Assembly (NCBI GenBank): GCA_036257595.1
Contig: DATAFF010000014.1
Coordinates: forward strand, 1-40,117
Length of the DNA: 40,117 nucleotides
Direction: 5' to 3'
DNA from: DATAFF01 sp036257595
GTDB lineage: Bacteria > Pseudomonadota > Alphaproteobacteria > Rhizobiales > Aestuariivirgaceae
The notes under the pieces are model-generated. The model was not told where the DNA came from. It worked only from the letters and a program-made list of their open reading frames with translations, and ran no database searches. This document shows positions 1 to 9,440 of the stretch, piece by piece (position 1 is the stretch's first letter; each line of letters begins with the position of its first letter). The position numbers and the translations under genes were made by a program.

Positions 1-927
1 GTGCAGCCGGCGGAAGGCAGAGCGCGTTCCTTGCGACGACCCATGAAGCTGCAGATGCTTCAGATAGACCGTGCGCAGATCGAGGGTGACCACCGGCCCG
101 CCGATCGCCCCCGCTGTCGTGTAGCGCCCCTCGGGCCGCAGAATGTTGATGAGCTCGCCGAACATCGCTCCCGCCACCAGATCGGCGACCACATCGATCG
201 GCTGGCCCCGGGTCGCGATATGGACCTGCTCGCTAAGCGCGCCGGCCTCCCGCGTGATCACCGCCTCCGCCCCGATTTCTCTGACAGCCTGCTCCTTGCC
301 GCGCCCGACGATGGCAAAGGGAATCGCCCCGCGCGCCCGGCACAGCTGCACGAGACCTGAGCCGACGCCGCCGGAGGCGCCGGTGATCAGCACCCGCTCG
401 CCGGCTCTGACCGCGGCGCGGTCGAGCATGTGCTCGCCGGTGAGATAGGCACAGCAGAAGGTGGCAAGCTCGGCATCGGTGATCGCCGCCGTCGTCTGAT
501 AAGCGTTCTCCGCCGGCACGACCATGAACTCGGCATAGCCGCCATCTCGGCCATGACCGATATAATCGATCTCTCCGAGAGACTCGCCATCGCCATTGTA
601 GATCGAGAAATCGACCATGACCCGCTCGCCGATGCGGCTGCGCGGCACCGCTGCTCCGACATCGACGATCCGGCCGACCGTGTCGGCGCCCTGGATTCGC
701 GGGAATGTCAGGGTGTTCTCGAGGCCGCCGCGACGCCAGCTCGCCACCGCGCTCGCATCGTCGTCCGTTCCATAGGCGCCCTCGCGCACCCAGATGTCGG
801 TGTTGTTCATGCCGCATGCCGAGACCTCGATCAGCACCTCATCGGCCGCTGGAACGGGAATCGGCACGTCATGGCGCAGCTCGAGCTTGTCGAGCCCGCC
901 ATGGCCGGTGAGCAGGACCGCCTGCAT
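1..927 (-). CDS. MDR-superfamily oxidoreductase (quinone reductase/alcohol dehydrogenase-like), 3' end cut by window edge
   Basis: Reading the minus strand from the ATG at 927 gives 309 uninterrupted codons running off the left edge, so the C-terminus is missing. The fold is the medium-chain dehydrogenase/reductase type: a GroES-like N-terminal domain, then a nucleotide-binding domain with the glycine-rich motif TGASGGVGSG at about residues 182-191, which suits NADP(H). Cys38 sits where the catalytic zinc ligand of alcohol dehydrogenases lies, but the usual Gly-His-Glu is Gly-Ala-Asp (80-82), so it may be a zinc-independent quinone-reductase-like enzyme. The start lies 3 nt after the stop of the upstream GST gene, which suggests co-transcription and translational coupling. 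The substrate cannot be told from the sequence. Confidence 0.85.
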   Translation of the reverse strand, partial: MQAVLLTGHGGLDKLELRHDVPIPVPAADEVLIEVSACGMNNTDIWVREGAYGTDDDASAVASWRRGGLENTLTFPRIQGADTVGRIVDVGAAVPRSRIGERVMVDFSIYNGDGESLGEIDYIGHGRDGGYAEFMVVPAENAYQTTAAITDAELATFCCAYLTGEHMLDRAAVRAGERVLITGASGGVGSGLVQLCRARGAIPFAIVGRGKEQAVREIGAEAVITREAGALSEQVHIATRGQPIDVVADLVAGAMFGELINILRPEGRYTTAGAIGGPVVTLDLRTVYLKHLQLHGSSQGTRSAFRRLH

Positions 928-930
928 GTC

Positions 931-1632
931 TTAGCGCACCGAGGCCGCGGTCTGGTTGAACAGAATCCGCCGCGCCTCCTCGCTCATGAGGGTCGCCGAC
1001 GAATAGCTCGGCGCAACCCCCTCATAGGCGCGGATGGTCGCTGGCCTCGCCTTGATCGCCTCGAACCAGCGTTTGAGGTGAGGGAAATCGTCGAGATTCT
1101 GCCCATGCGATGCGTAAGGAACGATCCACGGATAGGACGCGATATCGGCGATCGAATAGTTCTTGGCAATGAAGGCACGGTCGCTGAGCCGCTTGTTCAG
1201 GACAGCATAGAGCCGGTTGGTCTCATTGGTGTAGCGGGTAATCGCATAGGGCACCTTCTCCGGAGCGTAGACATTGAAATGGCCATTCTGGCCGGCCATC
1301 GGCCCGAGATTGCCGACCTGCCAGAACAACCATTGCAGCACATCGACCCGGCCGCGAATGTCCTCCGGAATCAGCCGGCCGGTTTTCTCGGCGAGATAGA
1401 GCAGGATCGCCCCGGATTCGAAGATCGAGATCGGCGGCCCGCCCTGTGCCGGGGCATTATCGACGATGGCCGGCATTCGATTGTTCGGCGAAATCGCCAG
1501 GAATTCCGGTTTGAACTGGTCGCCGGCGCCGATATTGACCGGATGGATGCGGTACTCGAGCCCGAGCTCCTCCAGCGCCATCGTGATCTTGTGGCCATTG
1601 GGAGTCGGCCAGTAATAGAGGTCGATCATCAT
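931..1632 (-). CDS. Glutathione S-transferase family protein, YfcG/Nu-class-like
   Basis: The 233-residue product has a thioredoxin-like N-terminal domain followed by an all-helical GST C-terminal domain. The start MMIDLYYWPTPNGHKI closely matches the N-terminus of E. coli YfcG, where the Thr and Asn of the TPNG segment help bind glutathione or glutathione disulfide. The family acts in the cytoplasm as glutathione-dependent disulfide-bond oxidoreductases. Two ATG codons lie in tandem at the start (1632 and 1629) and either could be used. The MDR oxidoreductase follows 3 nt downstream, so the two are probably a redox or detoxification operon. A heptamer hairpin element lies just upstream at 1687-1764. 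Confidence 0.88.
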   Translation of the reverse strand: MMIDLYYWPTPNGHKITMALEELGLEYRIHPVNIGAGDQFKPEFLAISPNNRMPAIVDNAPAQGGPPISIFESGAILLYLAEKTGRLIPEDIRGRVDVLQWLFWQVGNLGPMAGQNGHFNVYAPEKVPYAITRYTNETNRLYAVLNKRLSDRAFIAKNYSIADIASYPWIVPYASHGQNLDDFPHLKRWFEAIKARPATIRAYEGVAPSYSSATLMSEEARRILFNQTAASVR

Positions 1633-1686
1633 TCACCTACCGGGGGTTACGCCTGCTCGAATCATGTGGGCCTTGTCGCCAGAAGG

Positions 1687-2947
<1,261 letters not shown>

Positions 2948-3085
2948 CGGAATGCCCGTCGAGACACCGTCATCAAACTGTTACAATTCCATCAATGACA
3001 GTGGACGGCCGGTGGTGGCAAATCATTTCGCAAGCTGAGTGGTCGAGCCGTGGAAGCGCGTTATCGAGATTCTGCCGCAATTGGC

Positions 3086-4867
3086 ATGGCTTCCGCCCAG
3101 CCGCACGACCTCATTCTCAGCATCGTCAATGCCAAGCATCGGAGCGCCAAGCTGGCGCTGGCGGCGCGCTTCCTGATCGACGAGTTCGAGGCCTATTATC
3201 GTGAGGCCCGCTCGATCCCCGACCAGGCTCAGCACGCTTTCGAGACCCGCGCCGTCTCGTTGTCGCTCTATTTGTCGCGCCGCCGGCTTTCCATCTACCG
3301 CACCTCCATCCGCAGCGCCGGGGCCCGCCTGACCGAGGCCCTGCCCGAGCTTGCCACCTCCGACCGGCATTGGAACGAGATTGAGCTGCTCTACCTTCCC
3401 CTGCTTCAGGGCCGCTATGAGCGCGACGCCGCCGAGGCCTGGTTCAAATCGATGTGGCGGACCGTCGTCGGCGGCGATTGGCAACCAATCGACTGGACGG
3501 TGGCCCAGCCGCGACGTTTCGATCTCATCCTGAAGCGCTTGGCCGCCGGTCCGCATCTAACCGCCGCCACCGTCAAGGAGATCCTCGCCGTTCCGGACTT
3601 CTCGGCTCCCTTCGCAGCACTCGATGACGATGCCGAGCTCGTTGCCGGGCGCGTCAACGAGCTGCTCGGCCTTGCCGGCGGCGACCGCGATGCCATCGCG
3701 GCGATCGAGATGATCGACGCCGGTTTCTTCCGCAACCGCGGCGCCTATATTGTCGGCCGCATTCTGCTTGAGAGCGGCGCGGCGCGTCCTTTGGTGATCG
3801 CGCTCGAGAACACCCGTCAGGGCATCCAATGCGACGCCGTGCTGACCCGCGAGGCCGAGATCCACAACATCTTCTCCTCGACGCTTGCCAATTTTCACGT
3901 CACCAGCATGCGCTATCACGAGCTCGCCGCCTTCCTTCATGAGCTCATGCCGCGGCGGCCGCTTGGGCTTCACTATTCGACCATCGGCTTCAACCACATC
4001 GGCAAGCATGCCGTTATCAAGGAGCTGGCCCGCGAATTGGCGAGCTCGGGCGAGCGACTGGAGACGGCTGCAGGATTCCGCGGCACCGTCGCCATCGGCT
4101 TCTCGGCGCGCGGCTCGAGTTATGTCCTGAAAACCATCCGCGATCATCCCACTGCGCAATACAAATGGGGCCGCTTCGCCGGCATCTCCACCATCCTTGC
4201 CAAATACCGCCGCGTCCATGAGATCAACCGCACCGGGTCCATGCTCGACAACATCATTGTCGAACGCATCCGCCTGCCGCGCGCGTGGTTCTCATCCGAC
4301 ATCGCCGATGAGCTGCTGGCGAATGCCCGGGAGACCGTGTCGATCGACGGCCACCATCTCAAATTCGAGCATCTGATCGTCCAGACCAAGATGGTTCCCC
4401 TGCCGATCTACCTTAAGACCGCCGGCAGCGCCGAGGCCGAGGCAGCGATGATCAATCTCGGCTCCTGCATCAAGAACAATGCCGCTGCCAACATCTTCAA
4501 CAAGGACCTCGACGCCCGCAATTACGGCGTCAGCCGGTTCGGCAAGATCTTCCTCTTCGACTACGATGCCATCGAACCATTGCTCGATATCCGCATTTTC
4601 ACCAATGCCGGACGCGAGGATGGCGAGGAGGATGTGCCGGACTGGGTGTTTGAGGAGGGCATCGTCTTCCTGCCCGAGGAGCTGGAGCCGGGGCTGATGA
4701 TCGACGATCGCCACCTGCGTCGCATCTTCCGCGCGGCCCATCCCGATCTCCTGACGGTGGATTATTGGAAGGGCATGCAGCGGGCGCTCCGCAAGGGCTG
4801 GGTTCCCCGCATCGAGGTCTACCCGGCCGCCGCGCGGCTGAGGGCAGCCAGGATTGACATGAGCTGA
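3086..4867 (+). CDS. aceK: Isocitrate dehydrogenase kinase/phosphatase
   Basis: AceK phosphorylates isocitrate dehydrogenase to divert isocitrate to the glyoxylate shunt, and also dephosphorylates it. From the ATG at 3086 the protein has 593 residues, close to E. coli AceK (578). An N-terminal regulatory region carries the family segment ELLYLPLLQGRYERDAAE; the C-terminal kinase-like domain has an ATP-site lysine in YVLKTIRD (Lys349), the catalytic region FNKDLDARNYGV (Asp474, Asn479) and FLFDYDAIE (Asp492), matching E. coli Asp457, Asn462 and Asp475. A GTG at 3050 could extend it by 12 residues; neither start has a clear ribosome-binding site. Neither isocitrate lyase nor malate synthase is adjacent, unlike the enterobacterial aceBAK operon. 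An aldo/keto reductase follows after 16 nt. Confidence 0.95.
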   Translation: MASAQPHDLILSIVNAKHRSAKLALAARFLIDEFEAYYREARSIPDQAQHAFETRAVSLSLYLSRRRLSIYRTSIRSAGARLTEALPELATSDRHWNEIELLYLPLLQGRYERDAAEAWFKSMWRTVVGGDWQPIDWTVAQPRRFDLILKRLAAGPHLTAATVKEILAVPDFSAPFAALDDDAELVAGRVNELLGLAGGDRDAIAAIEMIDAGFFRNRGAYIVGRILLESGAARPLVIALENTRQGIQCDAVLTREAEIHNIFSSTLANFHVTSMRYHELAAFLHELMPRRPLGLHYSTIGFNHIGKHAVIKELARELASSGERLETAAGFRGTVAIGFSARGSSYVLKTIRDHPTAQYKWGRFAGISTILAKYRRVHEINRTGSMLDNIIVERIRLPRAWFSSDIADELLANARETVSIDGHHLKFEHLIVQTKMVPLPIYLKTAGSAEAEAAMINLGSCIKNNAAANIFNKDLDARNYGVSRFGKIFLFDYDAIEPLLDIRIFTNAGREDGEEDVPDWVFEEGIVFLPEELEPGLMIDDRHLRRIFRAAHPDLLTVDYWKGMQRALRKGWVPRIEVYPAAARLRAARIDMS

Positions 4868-4883
4868 CGAAAGAGGACAACCC

Positions 4884-5864
4884 ATGGCACTTTCCCGTTT
4901 CAAGCCCCCCGGGCCGCTCGGATTCGGCGGCGCACCGCTCGGCAACATGTTCGGCGTTGTCGACGAGCGCGAGGCCGAGCGGACGCTCGAGGCCGCATGG
5001 GAAAGCGGCATGCGGCTCTTCGACACCGCACCGCATTATGGCAGCACCCTGTCCGAGCACCGTTTCGGCCAGATGCTGCGCCGCCATCCGCGCCAGGACT
5101 TTGTCCTGTCGACCAAGGTCGGCCGCCTCTTCCAGGCCGATCGTAGCGCGCCCGAGAATCCGCCCTTCGTGCAGGGCCTGCCGTTCCGGCCGCGTTACGA
5201 CTACACCTATGACGGGGCCATGCGATCCTTCGAGGACAGCACGCAGCGGCTCGGCCTGGCCGAAATCGACATCCTCTACATCCATGATATCGCCGCCGAC
5301 CATCATGGCGACGCCTGGGACGGACTGTTCAAGATCGCCATGGCGGGCGCCGCCCGCGCCCTCACCAGGCTGCGCGACGAAGGCGTCATCAAGGCCTGGG
5401 GGCTCGGCGTCAATCTGGTCGAGCCCTGCCTCAGGGCGCTCGACCAATCCGATCCCGACGTGTTCCTCCTCGCCGGGCGCTACAGCCTGCTCAACCAGCC
5501 GGCGCTCGACGCCCTCTTCCCCGCCTGCCAGAAGCGCGGCGTGTGGGTCGTGGTCGGCGGGCCGTACAATTCCGGCCTGCTCGCCGGCGGACGCACCTTC
5601 GAATATGCTGAGGCCCCGCCCGAGATGGTCGAGAAGCGCGACCGCATCGCGGCGGTGTGCCGCCGCCACGGCGTCGACATCCGGGCCGCCGCCCTGCAGT
5701 TCTGCGCCGCTCACCCCGTGGTGGCGGCGGTCATCCCGGGCGCCAAGCGTCCGGACAAGGTACGGGAGAATGCGAGACTGATGGCGGAGCCAATCCCTTC
5801 GGCCCTCTGGAGCGACCTGAAACAGGACGGGCTCCTGCCGCCGGGAGCCCCGATCCCCGCCTGA
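4884..5864 (+). CDS. Aldo/keto reductase, D-threo-aldose 1-dehydrogenase-like
   Basis: The 326-residue NAD(P)-dependent TIM-barrel oxidoreductase has the AKR tetrad: Asp47 and Tyr52 in FDTAPHYG, Lys78 in STKVG, and His134 in LYIHDI. The long insertion after Lys78 and the sequence YDGAMRSFEDSTQRLGL are typical of the subgroup with L-fucose/D-threo-aldose 1-dehydrogenases and pyridoxal 4-dehydrogenase. A sugar aldose or pyridoxal is therefore a reasonable substrate class, but this is inference. The start is supported by AAGAGGA about 7 nt upstream. It lies between aceK and a RidA-family gene in an apparent three-gene operon. Confidence 0.9.
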   Translation: MALSRFKPPGPLGFGGAPLGNMFGVVDEREAERTLEAAWESGMRLFDTAPHYGSTLSEHRFGQMLRRHPRQDFVLSTKVGRLFQADRSAPENPPFVQGLPFRPRYDYTYDGAMRSFEDSTQRLGLAEIDILYIHDIAADHHGDAWDGLFKIAMAGAARALTRLRDEGVIKAWGLGVNLVEPCLRALDQSDPDVFLLAGRYSLLNQPALDALFPACQKRGVWVVVGGPYNSGLLAGGRTFEYAEAPPEMVEKRDRIAAVCRRHGVDIRAAALQFCAAHPVVAAVIPGAKRPDKVRENARLMAEPIPSALWSDLKQDGLLPPGAPIPA

Positions 5865-5890
5865 CCCACCCAGTTGAGACGAGGGCCGAC

Positions 5891-6397
5891 ATGCAGATCG
5901 AGAGCAGATTGCAAGCCATGGGAATTACCCTGCCGGATCTCGGCAAGAAAGGCACCGCCGGCAACCCGGCGGTGAATTATTACGGCCAGCTCTACGGCAA
6001 GATGAAGCCGTTTCACCGTTCGGGCAATCTGCTCATTCTGTCCGGCCATGTGCCCGACCTGCCGGATGGCACCGCCTTGCATCCCGGCCGGGTCGGCGCC
6101 GAAGTGACGGTCGACCAGGCCTATGAGGCGGCCCGCCAGACCGGCATCAACTGCCTCGCCGGGATCAAGCAGGCGATCGGCGATCTCGACAAGGTCACGG
6201 CTCTGGTGCGCACGCTGAACTTCGTTGTCTGCGCTCCGGGCTTCACCGACCCCAATCTTGTGTCGAGCGGGCTCACCGATCTTTTCGCCGAGCTCTTTGG
6301 ACCGGAGCGCGGCATTGGCTGCCGCGCCACCATCGGCGTGATGGCGCTCGCCAACAATCATTGCTTCGAGACGTGGATGGATGTCGAGGTCGCCTGA
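5891..6397 (+). CDS. RidA/YjgF family protein
   Basis: The 168-residue protein has the YjgF/YER057c/UK114 fold. RidA proteins form trimers and hydrolyse reactive enamine/imine intermediates to ketones and ammonia. The conserved arginine that binds the carboxylate is likely Arg145 in GCRATIGV. The chain is longer than classical RidA (about 130) because of an N-terminal extension, as in the subgroup whose members have no assigned role. The ATG at 5891 is chosen because the same frame further upstream overlaps the aldo/keto reductase gene, and GAGACGAGG precedes it. Its position after the aldo/keto reductase suggests clean-up of a reactive intermediate, but this is inference. Confidence 0.88.
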   Translation: MQIESRLQAMGITLPDLGKKGTAGNPAVNYYGQLYGKMKPFHRSGNLLILSGHVPDLPDGTALHPGRVGAEVTVDQAYEAARQTGINCLAGIKQAIGDLDKVTALVRTLNFVVCAPGFTDPNLVSSGLTDLFAELFGPERGIGCRATIGVMALANNHCFETWMDVEVA

Positions 6398-6413
6398 CTT
6401 GGAGCATCATGCC

Positions 6414-6833
6414 CTAGCTGAACCGCGCGCCGGGTGAACTCCGCCGCCACAATGCATCGACCGACCAGTCGCCGGCCCCGAAGGCCACCAGCACGAGAAA
6501 TCCGCCGGCGATCGCCATGTCCTTGCTGAACTGGATGAACTCGTTGGCATCGGCGAAATCGTGGTGGAAGAACGAGGCTGCGAGAACGCAGAACCCGGCC
6601 AGCGCCAGCGCTGCAAGACGGGTCAAGAGCCCGAAGGCGACCAGCAGGCCTGCACCGAGTTCCGTCAGGATCACCAGCGGCAACAGCGCCCCCGGCACGC
6701 CGTAGCCCTCCATATATTGCTGCGTGCCCTGATAATTGCCGATCTTTTCCCAGCCCTCGACGATGAAGATGAAGACCAGCATCAACCGCGCCAGCAGCGC
6801 CAGCGGTGCTTGGAGATTCTCCATCTTCACCAT
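6414..6833 (-). CDS. DoxX family membrane protein
   Basis: The 139-residue protein has four hydrophobic segments and DoxX signatures: an N-terminal LARLMLVFIFIVEGWEKI helix, GxxxPLVILTELGAGLL in the middle and a FFHHDF loop. DoxX-like proteins are inner-membrane proteins linked to redox or thiol-stress systems, usually without a known reaction. It begins 15 nt after the stop of the upstream TPR gene, so the two are probably co-transcribed. Its 3' end converges with the RidA gene, with only 16 nt between the stops. Confidence 0.88.
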   Translation of the reverse strand: MVKMENLQAPLALLARLMLVFIFIVEGWEKIGNYQGTQQYMEGYGVPGALLPLVILTELGAGLLVAFGLLTRLAALALAGFCVLAASFFHHDFADANEFIQFSKDMAIAGGFLVLVAFGAGDWSVDALWRRSSPGARFS

Positions 6834-6848
6834 GCCGGACGGGCAAGC

Positions 6849-7403
6849 TTAATTGCTCGCGGTCCTTATCGCCTCGGAGAGTTCAAGATACTCCTCGCAG
6901 ACAGTGCCGCAAAGCGTCTGGATGGCACTGAGCTGCTCCCTGGCAAGGTCGAGCTTGCCCTGTGTGACATAGGCTTCGCCGAGATATTCGCGGACCTCGA
7001 CGTAGTGCGGGTCCATCGCCACCGATTTGAGATAGTAGCCGATACCCTCCTCGATGTGGCCGAGCTTGCGCGTGATGTAGCCGCGATAGTTCAGCGCCTT
7101 CGGCGTGTTGGGGTTCTGCACCTGATCGAGGATCTCGAGCGCCTCGTTGTACCGCTTCTCCTTGGCGAGGGCGAACGCATAGTCGGTCAATGCCTCATCC
7201 GGCACCACCTCGCTCTTCTGCCGTACGCATCTGCGCTTCTGCGGGCTGTAGACTTGTCCCTTAGGGCAGGTCTTCGAGGCTCCTCCACCCCCGCCTCCGC
7301 TACTGCCCCCTCCGGCCGCAAATGTAGGCGTGAGCCCAACGGTCGTTCCGACCGCCAGGAAAATCACGCCAGCCGTCAATGCCATGCGGTGCACTGCTTT
7401 CAT
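6849..7403 (-). CDS. Secreted tetratricopeptide-repeat protein
   Basis: The ATG at 7403 is preferred over a longer frame from 7424 because GGAGGAGAT lies just upstream. The 184-residue product starts with a signal peptide (MKAVHRMALTAGVIFLAVG) cleaved near FAAGG, followed by a short glycine-rich linker and a two-cysteine segment, CPKGQVYSPQKRRC. About three TPR-type helical repeats then cover the rest, for example DEALTDYAFALAKEKRYNEA and PHYVEVREYLGEAYVTQGK. A second cysteine pair, LCGTVC, lies near the C-terminus. It is probably a periplasmic scaffold; no partner can be named. DoxX follows 15 nt downstream. Confidence 0.82.
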   Translation of the reverse strand: MKAVHRMALTAGVIFLAVGTTVGLTPTFAAGGGSSGGGGGGASKTCPKGQVYSPQKRRCVRQKSEVVPDEALTDYAFALAKEKRYNEALEILDQVQNPNTPKALNYRGYITRKLGHIEEGIGYYLKSVAMDPHYVEVREYLGEAYVTQGKLDLAREQLSAIQTLCGTVCEEYLELSEAIRTASN

Positions 7404-7497
7404 TATCTCCTCCCGGAGCACCATCGATACGATGCTGTTACGCCAGCGCCGAAATCTTTATTCGGCTTTTAGCACAGAATTGCGTCGCATGGGTCGC

Positions 7498-8373
7498 CTA
7501 GACAGGCTCGAGCGTTGCAAAATAGCTGACCAGGCCGATAACCATCAGGCCTAAGAAGATCTCGATCAGCGTGCTGCGATACAGCCGCTGAATTGCGCAG
7601 CTGTTTCGCTTGAGACGGGGCAGAAAAGCGTAGCGATTGATGATCGCAAGCACGATCATGGCAATAACCAAGAGAATTTTGGCAACAAGCAGCCTTTGGT
7701 AAATTGATCCAATATTGATCGACCATCCACCAAGTATGAGCCACGTATTGATTGCTCCCGTGGCAATCACCACGGCCACCGCGACATGGCCCATTCCCGA
7801 AAACCGCCTGAGCGTCGTCGCCACCACCCCGTCCGCCTTCGCGGCACGGCCCTCTCCCAGCACCAGTGCCAGCGGAACGAGCCCGCCGACCCACAGCCCC
7901 GCGCTCAGCAGATGCACGGCATGGTTGATCCCGCGCAGAACCGCCGGAAGACCCGCATCCATCGCCGCATGGCCGACCAGGCCCAGGCTGGCGACCACCA
8001 GCCCGCTCGCCACGGCCACATCGCGTGAGCGATAGCCTTCCCCGAGCGCGACAGTGGCGATCAGCGTCGCGATCAGACCGAGCCGCACCAGCCACACATT
8101 GCCGAAGCGCGTTTCGAGCAGCACCTCGCGCAGCGTCGCGACGCGAACCGTGTCCTCCCAGCCTTCTCCCATGCTGCCTGCCACCAGCATGAGCCAGGCA
8201 ACGGCCGTCACCGCTGTGACGATGACGGCGAGCCTCAGCAAGCTTCGCAGCTGCGCCTCCAGCCGACCTGACAGCTCGGGCGGCGCCATCTGCCATAGAA
8301 AGGCGCATGAGCCAAGCAGCAGGAACGTCGCCGTAAAATGCAGCAGTCGGCTGAGGACGAGCGCTTCGTCCAA
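7498..8373 (-). CDS. copD: CopD family copper resistance/import membrane protein
   Basis: The 291-residue polytopic membrane protein has about eight hydrophobic helices and CopD-family features: an N-terminal SRLLHFTATFLLLGSCAF helix with a conserved histidine, and AVHLLSAGLWVGGLVPLAL in the centre. CopD works with periplasmic CopC in moving copper across the inner membrane. An in-frame TGA lies just upstream, so translation must start at the TTG at 8373 or later; GGTGATGG precedes it. It starts 11 nt after copC stops, and the two form an operon. Confidence 0.9.
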   Translation of the reverse strand: MDEALVLSRLLHFTATFLLLGSCAFLWQMAPPELSGRLEAQLRSLLRLAVIVTAVTAVAWLMLVAGSMGEGWEDTVRVATLREVLLETRFGNVWLVRLGLIATLIATVALGEGYRSRDVAVASGLVVASLGLVGHAAMDAGLPAVLRGINHAVHLLSAGLWVGGLVPLALVLGEGRAAKADGVVATTLRRFSGMGHVAVAVVIATGAINTWLILGGWSINIGSIYQRLLVAKILLVIAMIVLAIINRYAFLPRLKRNSCAIQRLYRSTLIEIFLGLMVIGLVSYFATLEPV

Positions 8374-8384
8374 GGACCATCACC

Positions 8385-8771
8385 CTATTTCTCGGAAATG
8401 AAATGGTAGGTGCCCTTGGTCTTGTGACCATCGGCCGCGACGATTTGCCAGGAGACGGTGTATTGGCCAGCTGCCAGCGGCGCTGCCAGCGGCACGATCA
8501 GCATGGCCCGGTCGTCGGGATCTTGGGTGACAGCCCCTGTCTTGACCGCCGTCCCGCTTGCGTCGCTCAGCGTCACCTGGGCGAATCTGACCTCGATGCT
8601 CTCCGAGAATTTGAGCGTGAGCGAGGTCGGCGGCGGTGTGACTGTCTGGTTCGCTGCCGGGCTTGACGAGACAAGCTTGGCGTGAGCAAGCGCCGCGCCG
8701 CCGGCATTGACAAGCAGGAGAAGTCCTGAAGCGGCAATCCACAATGGCCGGCCTGACGCGCCTCTGATCAT
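8385..8771 (-). CDS. copC: CopC-domain periplasmic copper-binding protein (CopC/YobA)
   Basis: The 128-residue protein has a signal peptide (residues 1-29, ending in AALA), so the mature protein would begin with His30, the N-terminal copper(II) ligand in CopC proteins. Asp114 and His116 in AADGHKTKG match the other conserved ligands of the Cu(II) site. The methionine-rich Cu(I) site of some CopC proteins is not evident, so this is a Cu(II)-only type. It is the first gene of a copC-copD operon. A heptamer hairpin element (8811-8860) lies about 40 nt upstream of the start. Confidence 0.92.
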   Translation of the reverse strand: MIRGASGRPLWIAASGLLLLVNAGGAALAHAKLVSSSPAANQTVTPPPTSLTLKFSESIEVRFAQVTLSDASGTAVKTGAVTQDPDDRAMLIVPLAAPLAAGQYTVSWQIVAADGHKTKGTYHFISEK

Positions 8772-8810
8772 GGCCTGACATAGCCGGCATCACCGATTCT
8801 GACAATCGGG

Positions 8811-8860
8811 AGGCAGTAGGCATTAGGCAGTGACCGGTGCTCTTCCCTACTGCCGACTGC
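8811..8860. repeat. Heptamer hairpin element 2
   Basis: The sequence is GGCAGTAGGCATTAGGCAGTG, then a 14-nt spacer (8833-8846), then CTACTGCCGACTGC. The flanks are complementary and could pair. Elements 4 and 5 have the same GCATTAGGCAGTG, 14-nt spacer and ACTGCC order. Here it lies between the divergently transcribed copC and the 8966 gene. Confidence 0.75.
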
Positions 8861-8890
8861 AGCTTCAAGTGCATGGCGGTGAAACAGCGA

Positions 8891-8918
8891 TTGACCACTG
8901 CCTGACATTCTGTACAAA
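8891..8918 (+). promoter_or_regulatory. Possible sigma70-type promoter for the 8966 gene
   Basis: TTGACC at 8891-8896 is followed after 16 nt by TACAAA at 8913-8918. The distance of about 50 nt to the ATG at 8966 fits. This is a pattern match only. Confidence 0.35.
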
Positions 8919-8965
8919 CCAATAAAGGGGCTGCAGACAGTGTCATTAGGTGTGGAGGGGAGACG

Positions 8966-9319
8966 ATGATCAACCGTCTTTCGGCGGTTTTGTGCGGCCT
9001 TGTCATTGCAGGCTTTATGGTGCTCGCCACGGGGCAATCGGCCAAGGCAGCGGTTCCGGCCAGTCTATGCATCGGAAATTGGGTCAACGCGCCCTGCATG
9101 GTTGCGGCGGTGAAATTGGCCCCCGCCGCCCCGCGTCTCGTCCAGCGCGTGGTTGTACCGCGCCGCGAGGTGCACCGCAGCAAACGCGTCGCCCGCCAGA
9201 AGGTCGCCCAGAAGGTCGCATCGCAGAAAATCGTCCAGCAGAAGCCAGTCCGTGTGGCTGTCAGGATCGCCAAGGTCTGCACCGGCAACTGGGTAAACGC
9301 CGCCTGCGCTGCACCGTAG
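8966..9319 (+). CDS. Small secreted protein with two CxGNWVNAxC motifs
   Basis: I do not recognise this family. The 117-residue product has a signal peptide (cleavage near AKAA, residue 28) and is preceded by GGAGGGG. The mature part is a duplicated short motif, CIGNWVNAPC near the N-terminus and CTGNWVNAAC at the C-terminus, separated by a strongly basic stretch of about 55 residues rich in Val, Lys, Arg and Gln (for example RQKVAQKVASQKIVQQK). Each motif could form a small disulfide loop; the basic linker could contact the cell wall, membrane or nucleic acid. Its TAG stop is the first three bases of a TAGAGCATG palindromic element. Confidence 0.75.
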   Translation: MINRLSAVLCGLVIAGFMVLATGQSAKAAVPASLCIGNWVNAPCMVAAVKLAPAAPRLVQRVVVPRREVHRSKRVARQKVAQKVASQKIVQQKPVRVAVRIAKVCTGNWVNAACAAP

Positions 9320-9361
9320 AGCATGTTGTTGTTAGGTGTCAGACCGACAACTTCATGCTCC
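9317..9361. repeat. TAGAGCATG palindromic element, copy 1
   Basis: The left arm begins TAGAGCATGTTGTTGTTAGG and the right arm ends in ACAACTTCATGCTCC; GAGCATG pairs with CATGCTC, with further imperfect pairing inside. It shares its first 13 bases and a TTAGGT block with the copy at 11522. It overlaps the stop codon of the upstream gene and could act as a terminator or mRNA stabiliser. Confidence 0.65.
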
Positions 9362-9383
9362 AGGAGACGCTCTCCGCTGACAT

Positions 9384-9399
9384 ACTGAAAATATTCAGT
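9384..9399. promoter_or_regulatory. Inverted repeat ACTGAA-N4-TTCAGT upstream of the 9441 gene
   Basis: ACTGAAAATATTCAGT lies about 40 nt before the start of the secreted-protein gene, in a short AT-rich patch. It could be an operator or part of a promoter. No regulator can be assigned. Confidence 0.35.
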
Positions 9400-9440
9400 T
9401 ATTATTGTCAGGGACGATTCTAGCCTCGGGGAAGAGAGCG

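Noticed and set aside
5657..5890. Upstream extension of the RidA-family gene
   Set aside because: The extension overlaps the aldo/keto reductase gene and has no RidA homology; the ATG at 5891 has a ribosome-binding site.
6400..6417. GGAGCATCATGCCC between the RidA and DoxX genes as a third TAGAGCATG element
   Set aside because: The arms are only about six bases with a mismatch, and the inner sequence of the other copies is missing.
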